Program-made: the position numbers and the translations under genes
Notes under the pieces: generated by a model
Databases searched by the model: none
The model's input: only the letters and a program-made list of their open reading frames with translations
What the model was told of the DNA's origin: nothing
Assembly: GCA_907163375.1 (NCBI GenBank)
Contig: CAJQUW010001972.1
Coordinates: 806,001 to 870,000 of the forward strand
Source: Prostheceraeus crozeri
Lineage: Eukaryota > Platyhelminthes > Polycladida > Euryleptidae
Direction: 5' to 3'
Length of the DNA: 64,000 nt
Shown: one piece after another, positions 12,046 to 21,956 of the stretch
Layout: the number at the start of each line of letters is the position of its first letter
Position numbering within the stretch: the stretch's first letter is position 1

Positions 12046-12371
12046 GTAAAATTTGTTCAATGATTTCTTGTACTTATTGATCTATCTTTCTCAAGTCACC
12101 GATTGATGCATGAACTGCTTGGTATTGACATTGCATAACATAAATCAAATGAATGGATTACTTAAGATTCGAGATAAACTCGCAGATTCAATATCGCTAC
12201 TATAATTAAGTGAATAGTAGTTTTATATAATCTGCAATTAATGAAAAATTAGGAAGTGGGATTTGCTCTGATCATGATGACTTATTTGTCAGAGATGAGT
12301 TATTGATGAAAAGCATCTTCACGGAATCCGAAAATCATTTTTTTAACCACTGCCAGCCAGAATAATGCATG

Positions 12372-12387
12372 GTCGACTATAGTCGAC
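12372..12387. repeat. Perfect palindrome GTCGACTATAGTCGAC
   Basis: Third and perfect copy of the 16-bp dyad. The set is spaced about 110 and 345 bp apart. Confidence 0.5.
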
Positions 12388-12521
12388 TCAGGCAAATAAC
12401 GGGTTAAGTTTACCACCATTAGAAAGTGCACATTACACAATGATCTTCGCGCAGTTATGAGCAACAGAACTAAATGAGAAGTGGTCATCACACCCTCTCG
12501 TGATCTGGATGCACTTCAGAG

Positions 12522-12610
12522 CAGGGATGCGGAGTCGTGGTCTCGGAGTTCTATCATTTGATAGGGCTCCGACTCCAGCAAAATGATAGAACTCCGACTC
12601 CGCATCCCTG
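12522..12610. mobile_element. 89-bp foldback MITE of the GGAGTC hAT group
   Basis: The sequence opens CAGGGATGCGGAGTCG and closes with the inverse CGACTCCGCATCCCTG. The inner TTCTATCATTTGATAG is itself nearly palindromic. Its ends match those of the hAT relic at 38655-39396, so it is a very short internal-deletion derivative. No clear 8-bp target duplication is visible. Confidence 0.7.
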
Positions 12611-14720
12611 GTTTGGAATCATGCATGTTAATTTCATTTGTTTATTCATTTCATTGACTTACATTCACTTTCTTGAATTTCAATTGCCTAATTTAGTAAT
12701 AATGCTTGAAGTGAATGGTCTCAGGACCTACGTCTGTTATGCAGGGTCTTCATCAATACATTCTACAAAAATACAGGATCGGGATTTCTGCAAAGATGGC
12801 TGGGAGCTTTGGCTACATAGAATCTAGTATATGGAAAATGATGGAGTATTTGAAGCTTTGAGGTCGTGTGAAGGGCGGAGTTCGGTAGCTAGTATGACAA
12901 GTTTGGTGTGAAAGCATAGTTGGACATAGATAGCTTAAGTTTGGGTGATCGGGTTAGAGGTAAAGATGTGTAGAAGATTTGCTTATATCTGCAATTTTTT
13001 CATTTTAATGATTTTTTGCTGTTTCGCAGATCATCAATTATTCGCTTTCATCATTGGTCGGTTGTCCCTTGAAGATTTTCTTTCTACATCTCGATAGTCA
13101 TCTCCTTTCTCTCTCCTGCTAATAAAATGAATATTCAGCAACCACTGATGCGAGTTCGCAATTTCATGCAAGATCACAAGTTTGCAAGATGATTGATGTG
13201 GTGTAAACTTTTATCTTGTAGTAGGTAATTAAAAATGACAAGATTGTGTTTGTATCATATTGCCGCACTTTCCGAGTTGCTATTTGCATCACATTTGGAT
13301 TTAAATTTAGATTGACATTCACGATAAAAATGCACAACGTCAATGATTACGTAAGACAGTTGACGCCAGTTTAAATAAATTTGGGAGAGGACATGCTGGA
13401 AATTGTCAGTTCCGTGTTTATATTGTGTGATTGATGGCAATTGACCTAGTTAAGTGGATAGATGCTCTGTTGATTTCGGAACATTCCTCTAATCTATTAT
13501 ATTTGAAAATCAAAAATTTTTTCTTCGGAAATTTAAACACACACTGTTAAACAACGTTTGCTGCTTGTTGACAGGTTGTGATGGCTTTCTAGTGACTGCG
13601 GCTGCCAATCTATCTTGGTTACCTTATAGACACTTCAAAATCACAGTGAAGACGTCATCTATTTAGAAAGAAAAAGTCGATGACTTCATCTCACCTTTTG
13701 CAATTGACTTATCTCCCATATCTTGTCATGCTGTTTGAAGTGTTACTAACATCGATCTCGACCGTCCATCAATGAACGAAGTCAATGTCAGAGTCGCAAA
13801 GAAGTCTGACTCTGGCTTGGAGTGATGGCTCGAATAAATAGTGCAATTTCTAATAAATTTCTATATAGTACGAATTTCATATTTCAACCTGGAAATGAAT
13901 TTCTGAAAATGAAATTTATTCTTGTGATTAACTCTGACTGTGACTTGCCATAGCTCATCTCTAAAAGCTTGAATTCGCTCAGGTTTTGAACAGTGTTTAA
14001 ATATGTTACGAGTATATGAGTGGTTTACAATCGTCTAGTTGTCAATTAATTTCTATGTCAAACTTCTTATTATAAATGAACCTTCATCAACGCATTTGTA
14101 TACTGAATGTCTGCGAAAAAATGTGATTTTCCCTACTTCACGGGTTTGACATAGCTGCTTAGTCCTTTCAATTCAATATTTCAATACTGTTCTATTATCA
14201 GTTGAGACAAGGAAGTTGTACAATTACAGATATCTAGACCTCCTTGGTTGAGATGTCAACTGCTTATAGGCTCTGGCGAAAAGTAATATCAAATATGTCT
14301 TAATAAATCGTGACTCGATTGCTTACTTAACAAAATTGCTTACTTTGGTCTCGAATGAGGGTTTGATAATGAAGAACAGTAACGAAATAATCCTGTGATG
14401 CCTACCTCCTTTTCCACCTTTTCAATATACAATGAAGAACAAATTATACTGTATTTATGATATGCTTATTAATTAAATTCTTGGAATTAAAAAACATGGC
14501 AGAAATGACAATGAACTTCCTGCGCATGCTGTAACTACAACAATGCTTTACAGAACCTATCCGGTCAATCTCCTTCTCAGAACAGCTTCATTGAATCTGC
14601 AGTGATATCATCATCATGTTGCTGCTCTGAGATATATACCGTTCGTTTGTATTTTGGAGCGGTGATCTGTAGAATTGAAGGACCACGTAGAGAACTTAGA
14701 GGTGCGGCGCCGAATGCAAG
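12611..14720. other. Unannotated AT-rich DNA
   Basis: No supportable gene, repeat or RNA. The frame at 13255-13440 is short and featureless. Confidence 0.5.
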
Positions 14721-14995
14721 TGGTCCCAATTACGGAGAAGATGACGGAGCAGCGGCTAAGATGGTTCTCGTTGGTGGCGAAACGTGCGACACAGCTGCAG
14801 CTGCCTGGAAGACGACCACGCGGCCGGCCCAGGAAACGATGACCGATAGAATACGCGAGGATCTGAGCGCGAAGGGCCTGACGAAGGAGGACGCACTCGA
14901 CCGGCAACATTGGAGGCGATCAATCCGTGTGGAGAGGGACACTAACGCCAGGAGAAAAGAAAGACTTCTGATGAGCAACGGTTTGCCTCAACGAC
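14721..14995 (+). pseudogene. RTE-like LINE, C-terminal fragment of ORF2
   Basis: In one frame the sequence reads TEKMTEQRLRWFSLVAKRA and then LPGRRPRGRPRKR. After one frameshift near 14835 it continues TMTDRIREDLSAKGLTKEDA and LDRQHWRRSIR. This is the familiar end of RTE/BovB-like LINE proteins: an RLRWxGHV block, a basic GRPKKRW block, then a DLKxxGLTxEDAxDRxKWRR block. The fragment is much richer in G+C than its flanks. Only the tail is kept. The relic at 40020-40480 is from the same broad type. Confidence 0.75.
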
Positions 14996-15030
14996 TCGCA
15001 TGCGATCAATCAGGTACTCCAACAGTCATT

Positions 15031-15650
15031 TCAAAAAGCCTTTGGGAAATTGAGACGGTCAAATTTCCAAAACAGTAGGGAATGATTTATTGAGTCAAAT
15101 GTGGATGACATATCAAGTGAAATAATGGATCTTCCAATATTAGCGGGGTCATCATTTTGGCGAAGGGGATGCTCGTTGATTTCAATCATTTCAGTGCCAG
15201 TTGAATGATTAACCCGAAACCGATGCTGAAACAAGCCAAAGTTACTTTCGAAATCTTTGCGTATGCTCTCAAAAACGATTTCCTCAAATTTTCCGGCCTA
15301 TACCGGCATAGAACAGATAGGTCTAAACTTATCCAATGTTGGTGCTGTAGACTTTGGAGCAGGGGAAACAGTGGAACAATCCGGCAAGAACATGGGACAT
15401 TTTGATGTATAGTCTAGTTGCGATGTCATCAAAATTGGCCGATTTAGCCTTTTTTCAGGTTTAGCAGATGTCTAAAGACAGCCTCCTCTGTTATCTCAAC
15501 ATGCAAGTCGCCCACATCGTATATTATGCAAGGAATCAGAGCATCACTGACGACATCATTTTTTAAATATATTTCCACAAATAAAACCGTTTCAGCGCAT
15601 ACGTGCTTATTTATGTACAAGTGATTGATCTTATTGCAAAGCGGCATTTG
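15031..15650 (-). pseudogene. LINE reverse transcriptase fragment (fingers and palm)
   Basis: Minus-strand frames carry VEITEEAVFRHLLNLKKG followed in another frame by SANFDDIATRL (fingers, equivalent to LKPGKSPGPDGI). Then comes GLFQHRFRVNHSTGTEMIEI, and the palm block IISLDMSSTFDSINHSLL with the first catalytic aspartate. The sequence ends at NFPKAF. It resembles Jockey/CR1/L2-type RTs. Both ends of the element are missing and at least two frame breaks are present. Confidence 0.7.
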
Positions 15651-16380
15651 GAAGGAATGCGTAATAAGTGTCTATTTTACTCGGAAATTTGATCGAAATT
15701 AATCATCGCACGCACTTCAGAGGGACTATCTGGAATATCAGTGCACTGTGATTTGCGAGTGCATGCCTGTTGCACATGTTATTTCAGTGAGCTACAGAAA
15801 GGAATCAGCTAGTTCAATTACACTGGTAGTTGGCTTGACGGAGACCGGTCGCTTACAACCGGCCGACAGTTTTAAGGAGCCGCCAGTCACCGGCCGGTCT
15901 TTTTTCAATCACGCTAGTCAACGGCCACTCTCTGTCATCAAAATCCCGACCGGTTACAGCCTTGCCAACCAGTTACTCGCGAAAGCTCGCATGCACCGCG
16001 GTCTTATCAATCAGTGCGTTCAACTAATGCAAATAAAATGAAATCCTGTGAAGAATCAGTTTGAAGAATGATGATTCTATATGGATATGAATCATTGATG
16101 CATACCACTTATCAAAGCTCAGAGGTTTAACTACGCTTCTTGAGTCGGCATTATTTGCGTTGCAAACGGAAGTTTTGATTTCGTTGAGAACTGCAGCAAA
16201 AGTGTGCATGTTAATACTGTGCATATGTTTGCGAGCTAATTCTAACTGTATATAGTGGAGAACTGTATAAAACCGAAGTTACATGTAGGCCTATATTGAA
16301 GTTAGAAAGCTGCAATTCGTTTTCCTGAAGCTCTATTGTCAAAAACTGTAATGTAAAAGTTAGTGTGCATTACTGTAGCA
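15651..16380. other. Unannotated; GC-rich ACCGGT patch inside
   Basis: The stretch 15838-15985 is clearly richer in G+C than its surroundings and repeats ACCGGT/CCGGCC strings in both directions (GACCGGTCG, ACCGGCCG, CCGGCCGGTC, CGACCGGTT). It may be a worn short transposon or foldback. The rest shows nothing. Confidence 0.3.
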
Positions 16381-17505
16381 AGGTGTCCAATTAAGCACAC
16401 CGGATTTAATTCAATTGCCATATCCACAACACTAGTGATCTGCTACTGATTTATTGCCTAGGATATCTTCAAAGGTATGCAATTTCATTTTGCATCATCG
16501 GTTTACAAGGAAATTAAAACATGAAAAAAATTGAATGAGTTTGATATTGCATTGAAAAACAATTTTCATCCACAGTCTGTATATTCATTTATGAAAAACA
16601 ACATCCTTTCAATGACCTCCTCGGCAGTCATGGCATGCTCTTATCCTGTGAAGGAAATGCTCAATCACTCTTTCACATACTACACATGTAAGTTTGACGT
16701 GATTCCACCAATTCCACCTCGAATATCGTGCTTCAATTGAGTAATCGTGTTGGGTTTGTTTGAATATACCCGTGATTTCAAATAGCCCCAAAGAAAGAAA
16801 TCACTTGGGGACAAATCACATGATCTTAGTGGCCATCGAAAAGACGATCAGGGAATTTCTCTCTGAGCAACTGTGTGGTTTCTTCTGCAGTATGGAAAGT
16901 TGCACCATCTTGTTGTAACCACAAGTCTTCGATGTAAGTAACCACAAGGTCTCGAGCTGAGATGAAATCTCTTCGAAATCTCTAATTGCTGTGACCGATG
17001 ACGTAAAGACGTAGTGGGATTTTCCTCCGCGCTCTCCCTTGCAGCATTGATGGATCGCAAAGGTCGACGCCACACAAGATGTTTGATATCCAAACACAGA
17101 GCTGGTCTCCTCAATCTTCTTAATTTATCGTCGAATCGTCGACTCATTCGGCACACTTCTTCTCCCATAAATTCTTTTAAGTTCACAAGTTGTTTCTGCG
17201 TAACATTCCCAATGTTTGTAATGCAATTTTGCAATCTGTATTCTTTGTTCTTTAGGGTATGAATTCATGCTGACTTAATAAAACACCGATATCACAAATG
17301 GCAAGTTATATGAATGTACCAGGTGTTTTATTACCATTATGAGTGGAACTCACCCAATGCAACTTTCTGCATCAAATTCATGACAAATTGACGATACAAA
17401 ATGAAATCCATACCTTAGTAGATATTCTAGGGATTCAACTAATAATAACATATCAACAGTAGTGTGGATATGACAATTGAATTAAAGCTCCTTAACTGGA
17501 CACCC
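16381..17505 (-). mobile_element. Mariner-like DNA transposon with about 55-bp inverted ends
   Basis: The left end starts AGGTGTCCAATTAAG and the right end, read inward, GGGTGTCCAGTTAAG. Both continue into TTTAATTCAATTG and CATATCCACA, giving imperfect terminal inverted repeats of about 55 bp. TA follows the right end, as expected for this superfamily. The minus strand encodes a broken transposase (see the separate entry). A small inverted repeat, TAATAAAACACC / GGTGTTTTATTA at 17276-17287 and 17322-17333, lies just upstream of the transposase start. Confidence 0.85.
16535..17270 (-). pseudogene. Mariner-like transposase relic
   Basis: On the minus strand the order is a helix-turn-helix region (MNSYPKEQRIQIAKLHYK, then FMGEEVCRMSR and IRRLVKKFEE equivalents), a second recognition helix with SAEENPTTSLRHRSQQLEIS, then a jump to the catalytic block LWLQQDGATFHTAEETTQLL. 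REKFPDRLF, CPQVISFFGAI and the C-terminal VCERVIEHFLHRIRA with GGHLKDVVFHK follow. This matches the mariner-like transposases whose ends read RVIENVPRRL and NGGHLEDVIF. The stretch holding the first catalytic aspartate is deleted, and several frame breaks are present. Confidence 0.8.
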
Positions 17506-17575
17506 TATATTTCAATAATACTTAGATAAGTATTACTACTTTAATAATACTTTTTGATAAAGATAAGAAGACAAA

Positions 17576-17620
17576 CTTAATATTTCAACCATCTGGAGTG
17601 GCCATCGTCAGAAATCTATT
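17576..17620 (-). ncRNA. Hammerhead-like core at PLE end (inverted copy)
   Basis: Read on the minus strand, CTGACGA (17611-17605) is followed by GGCCA, a loop and TGGTT (pairing with G-T wobbles as helix II), then GAAA (17586-17583). The next bases, TATT, can supply a very short helix III and an ATT triplet. Flanking ATTT and AAGT can form helix I. The core consensus CTGANGA...GAAA is complete. Confidence 0.45.
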
Positions 17621-18200
17621 TACTCATTACTACCCTTGTTCCGAAGCCTCATCTGATAAATAGTCACGATGTAGTTTATGAATTTCAATGTGATATGTGC
17701 GATGCAAATTATGTAGGCTACACATTGAGACATTTATTCGAAAGGGTTGAGGAGCACCGGCAGTCATCGTCATCTATTGGGAAGCATCGATAACAGCATC
17801 ATAGAGATAAAAACATCAGTCACAATTTAAGATCTTAAAGCGATGCTACAACAAATACGATCTCCTGCTGCACGAAATGCTGCAAATAAAGCTTAAAAAG
17901 CCTTCACTCAATGGACAGAGTGACTCAGTGAGACCGAGACTTCTTGAGTAATAATTTTTTCCATTCTGCTCATTTTCTTTAGTCTAGAGGTCGCAATTTC
18001 TATTTGCTTTGTTTGAGTCTTAAGATATCTACTGATTTTCTTTACCGTAGTATTTGTACATTTAGGACTGCATGCGTTATGCAGCCTACTATCGTTTATA
18101 TATTTTTGTAATTTGAATCTAATACAGGAATTAGAGCACATAGATTTCTAGCGATGGCCACTTCAGATGGTCGAAATATTAAGTTTGTCTTCTTATTTTT
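17580..18200 (+). mobile_element. Penelope-like element 3' fragment between inverted hammerhead-bearing ends
   Basis: The plus strand holds a GIY-YIG endonuclease trace at about 17660-17790: DVVYEFQCDMCDANYVGYT, then a helix and EEHRQS. In C-terminal-endonuclease PLEs this domain nicks target DNA. Inverted copies of about 70 bp bound the fragment (about 17546-17615 and 18141-18205). Each carries the strings GACAAACTTAATATTTC and GTGGCCATCG, and a hammerhead-like core. Tandem or inverted end arrangements are usual for PLEs. The fragment is broken, with several breaks. Confidence 0.75.
18145..18185 (+). ncRNA. Degenerate hammerhead-like core, partner copy
   Basis: This is the plus-strand partner of the motif at 17576-17620. 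It keeps GATGGCCA, GATGGTC and GAAATATT, but the first core block is CTAGCGA rather than CTGACGA, so it is probably inactive. Confidence 0.35.
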
Positions 18201-18205
18201 ATCAA

Positions 18206-18985
18206 AAATTATAACAAGGAAGTTAGTTATCAAATACTTAGTTTTCCCTATGATTGGGATTATCCATAATAAAGTGTAATTGAAAATATGGCTTTGGGGT
18301 CTACTGTCCCCCTCAGGCCTCTGAAGGTTAATGAAGCTTATCATGATACTTATTCGTTAAGGTATTCAGCGTTCTAAATAGGAAAGTTCAAAATATTACC
18401 ACCAGGCTTCAATAGTCGACGCAAGCTAATCAGTGTGATGTCACTTCTGCGATTTTTAGTTCTTGTGTATCACTTATCATTGCTGTTTCTATTAAAAGCC
18501 ATTATAAATTCAGTAAGGACAATATGATTTATGGCATTGAAGATAGTGACTCGAAAATTGTCAACCTGTCTTGCAAGTAAGTGTTAGTAGGTGAAAAGGA
18601 TAGAAATGAATTATGGTTTCCTGAATGACGACGAGAAAATTGAAGCGGATTATCTAATATGCCATAGATTCTGTTGTCTTAGATCTTGCTGAATGCAATT
18701 TAAGAATTTTAATGAAAATTTATGGCTACTCCTGTAAAACCAATCAACCTGCACTTTTTGTCGAATATATGAATATTTTAAATGATTTTATTGTAATTGA
18801 AGAATATTTCGCATTGATACAGGGAATATTTGTTTAAAACTCGGTGGTCAAAGGTCCCTTTGGAAGACAGGCAGGACTCTTTCTCCAGGGCATCATGCAG
18901 ACAGCTGTGAAATCCTGTTAAGTGATGAGTGAAGATTTTTGAGAAAGACTCCTGTGAGTTCAAACATCGGGTGCACCTTGTTGTA
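18206..18985. other. Unannotated gap
   Basis: No supportable gene or repeat. Frames at 18096-18344 and 18778-18963 lack recognisable motifs. Confidence 0.4.
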
Positions 18986-19089
18986 TTTCTATAATCAGTT
19001 TATTTCATCCATGCAGTCCATCGGTTGGTAAATAGATTATCAATTTAGGAAAAAAATTCTTTTCTTTCTTTAATCGAAAGTTATGCTGT

Positions 19090-19540
19090 AAAAGAGAACA
19101 AAACGTTTCGACCTCGGTTTGATCACTTATGTTATTAAATTTGAGTGCTGTACATTTATGTCAGAGCGTTGCGATCAATTCTCTTGAAATTGCACCGTAC
19201 GTCTGACATAGGTATTACGCAGTCCAAAGTGCAATATAGACCACTGAATACTGCTGGTTCTGGAATCACGGAATATTGACACAATGTATGTATACTAATG
19301 AAGATGAAATTTTACAATGCCCCCTTCATTGTTCTTGACGTGATTTCGTGAGAGACCTGATTTCATTGTTCTAATAGTTTCCCTTATATAAAATGATGAA
19401 CATGATTTACATTTAATGCGATAAACTACGTTTTTGGACATGCAACTACCTGGCCCTAATCGATTTACGCAATGCATACATTTACATATACTTTTCTGTC
19501 CATTGTTAAGCATAGAAGAGATGTTCTGGATTTAAATGAC
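19090..19540 (-). mobile_element. Penelope-like element 3' fragment with GIY-YIG trace
   Basis: The minus strand (19513-19295) reads NGQKSICKCMHC, then SKNVVYRIKCKSCSSFYI and RETIRTMKSGLS. The VVYRIKC ... FYIxET spacing is the GIY-YIG endonuclease core of PLEs, with the preceding Cys pairs. Downstream on the same strand, a degenerate hammerhead-like motif (19126-19105) lies at the expected 3' position. The reverse transcriptase is not present. It is a broken 5'-truncated copy. Confidence 0.65.
19100..19130 (-). ncRNA. Degenerate hammerhead-like motif at PLE 3' end
   Basis: On the minus strand GTGATCA (19126-19120) stands where CTGATGA is expected, followed by ACC-GA-GGT as helix II and GAAACGTT with a GTT triplet. 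Two core positions are changed. Confidence 0.35.
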
Positions 19541-19834
19541 ACTGAAATATAATCATTGAGTTTGCATTTATGTAAACATTTCTTACTTCTCTCACTTGAT
19601 TGTCACTGGAAAATTTCATGGAAATAAATCATGCCAGAAATAATTTGTCTTTCTTCTCCTCTTGGTCACCTGTTACTTGCTGTCGACGCAAGTTTCTTAT
19701 ACTCCGCAAAGTATGTGATGGATGGCCATTTGCTTTGTATCGTTCCATCATAGATTGTTCACTGATCACTGTTTCTTGACAACATAGGTCTGTCGCAGTA
19801 CATTTAATACCTAAAGAGAATGATAACTATTAAG

Positions 19835-19955
19835 TCAATACAAGACACCGACGCCCTTGATTCCCCGACCGCACTCGCCCGACCTAGGAATCGAACCAAA
19901 GTCCGCGGTGGAGACGATCTCGCACCTTCTTCACTAGGCCACGCTGACGGTTGGA
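19835..19955 (-). mobile_element. tRNA-headed SINE
   Basis: On the minus strand an A box (TGGCCTAGTG, 19942-19933) and a perfect B box (GGTTCGATTCC, 19898-19888) have tRNA-like spacing. They are followed by GGTCGGGCGAGTGCGGTC and an AT-rich tail. The acceptor and anticodon arms do not pair well, so this is a tRNA-derived SINE head rather than a working tRNA gene. RNA polymerase III would transcribe it from the internal boxes. Confidence 0.65.
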
Positions 19956-19959
19956 AAGG

Positions 19960-21700
19960 AATGCTAGTGAAGGTAGAAGTCATCTCCAAGTGATATCTCA
20001 CAAGTGATGTCAAGTGAGGTAATTCAGACGTAAGTAGCCATCTGAACATATGTCCAAACTGTAGTAATGACATTAATAATTGTTTTTCTGTTAAATACAC
20101 AGGACGCAGTGAATTTGAAACTCGTATAGGAGAATGGTTGTTAATAAATAATAAAACTCCTAGATTAGATCAAACCCTAGGTCTTAATGGGAAATCTCTT
20201 TTCTTAAAAGTATTCGAATAATTGTTTTTGATAATTGTTATTGTTTTCCTTGAATCGTTGTTTGTCATTGTCATCGTATGAGGTTATTATTGTGATGGAT
20301 ATTCACCATTGTAGTCACTACAGACCTTTCAGTGACAGATTTGAGCGAATCCATGGCTTTGTGGAATCCATAAACAGATGCAAGCATGGGATTGAAAACT
20401 TTCATCAATGTGTCATAATCTTGAATGAATCTACCTTTTTTTCCAGTTCATTTGGTGTCTCATCCTTCTTCTGGTGCTCGCAATTGTTGCCGATGAGTTG
20501 TAAGTTTTTTTTATGAAACCTAGCATCTTGATATGATAATAAGTATTTACAATGAAGATATTCAGCACACTATCTAATGACTTTGATAAAGTTCATGCAC
20601 ATGAAGTTGCCTATTCAAATATCCTCCAAAGCTGAAAATGTATAGAAAAAGTTATAGAATTTTAATAATCAGAATTTGAGAAACCTGCAACGCTGCAGCA
20701 TCACAAGAAAAATATACCTAGCGTGAATGTGCACGCGTCCAAAACTTGTCAGAACTTCAAGTTCTTACAATATCAATTGATGAAAAATATTATACATAAT
20801 GTTATGTAGCAAGTTCATAAATAATGGCACCTTGTTTAAATTTATCTTTTTCAAATTCTAGGTATATTTTGCAACTAGATTGATGCTGAAGAGAAATTCA
20901 CAATTGTTGGACGACGGTAGCAATCAGTCCTGGACAAATTCGATGATTTGCACACAAACATTCATTTTTAAGTGATAGTCTTCATGTTCAGTGACGAGGC
21001 ATCCATGCACGGAATGAAATTGTTCAAGAGAGTCAGCTTGCTGAGAGTGCAAACTAATACATGTACAAGTCGTCATTTTCATTTCAATATTAAGAAAACA
21101 TTGTCAGTTGAAATTTGAAGATGATAATCGCCTACTTCCTTATAATAGTGGAGTTATATGAGATTATTGCAGATTAGCATGGGTGGGAGCTAGGACCACT
21201 TACCAATTGACTAACTGGTCACAAAGTGGGTGCCGAGCTATAATACACCGTGTATGCAGGGGAAGGATGCAGTACAGGCAGAAAATAATGCCATGTCAAC
21301 AGTAGAAGAATTGCACTAACAAACTAATAAAAGGTAGAATAGTGATATGCGATAGCGGAATTGTCAATCGCAGCTTATCAAGTGACTGCGCCCACATCTG
21401 CGCAATGCAGACTCAATGAAACAAATTGAAATGCATGAAACTGAAATCGCAATAAAGGGACGATATATTTATGGAAAAATGTTATAAAAAACTAAAAAAA
21501 GGTTGAAGTAGGGTCAGAGACTCACAGAATAATCCATAAGCCGCAAGTCATTTTGACAGTATTTTTCTCATGACAGATAATAAAAACAGGCAGAAGAAGA
21601 AAAGATATGAGATTTTTCTAATTTATGTAAGAGCATAAGACGCAAGCAGAAAGAATGATGCGCTATATCACAACGTTTGTTACATTGAAGATCATCGCCC
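19960..21700. other. Unannotated gap
   Basis: No supportable gene, repeat or RNA. The frame at 20235-20516 has no recognisable motif. Confidence 0.45.
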
Positions 21701-21956
21701 TACACTGTAAACTGTAAATGTCCGATGAAATTAACAGATAAAATTAGTTTCACGGTTTTCTACAGTCTGAACTGTAAATATCCGCAAAAACAGACGTTTG
21801 TTTTATCTGATATGAACGGATTTTAACTGTTACGTCATCACTCATCACGTCGAGACGTCATCATTTTAACAGATATTTACGGATATTTTCTGAAGTTTTT
21901 CTGTGAAACTTAACGGTTATTTCAGCTGTTTTTGGAGGAGTACATTTTACAGTGTA
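21701..21956. mobile_element. MITE with CACTGTAAA ends and TA target duplication
   Basis: Ends read TA-CACTGTAAA and TTTACAGTG-TA. Inside, ACTGTAAATRTCCG-type strings recur in both directions (21711-21722, 21769-21783, and inverted at 21873-21893). There is no coding capacity. TA flanks suggest mobilisation by a Tc1/mariner-type enzyme. Confidence 0.7.

Noticed and set aside
14614-14978. Minus-strand open frames opposite the RTE-like LINE tail.
   Set aside because: Shadows of the plus-strand coding trace in a GC-rich patch; no motif of their own.
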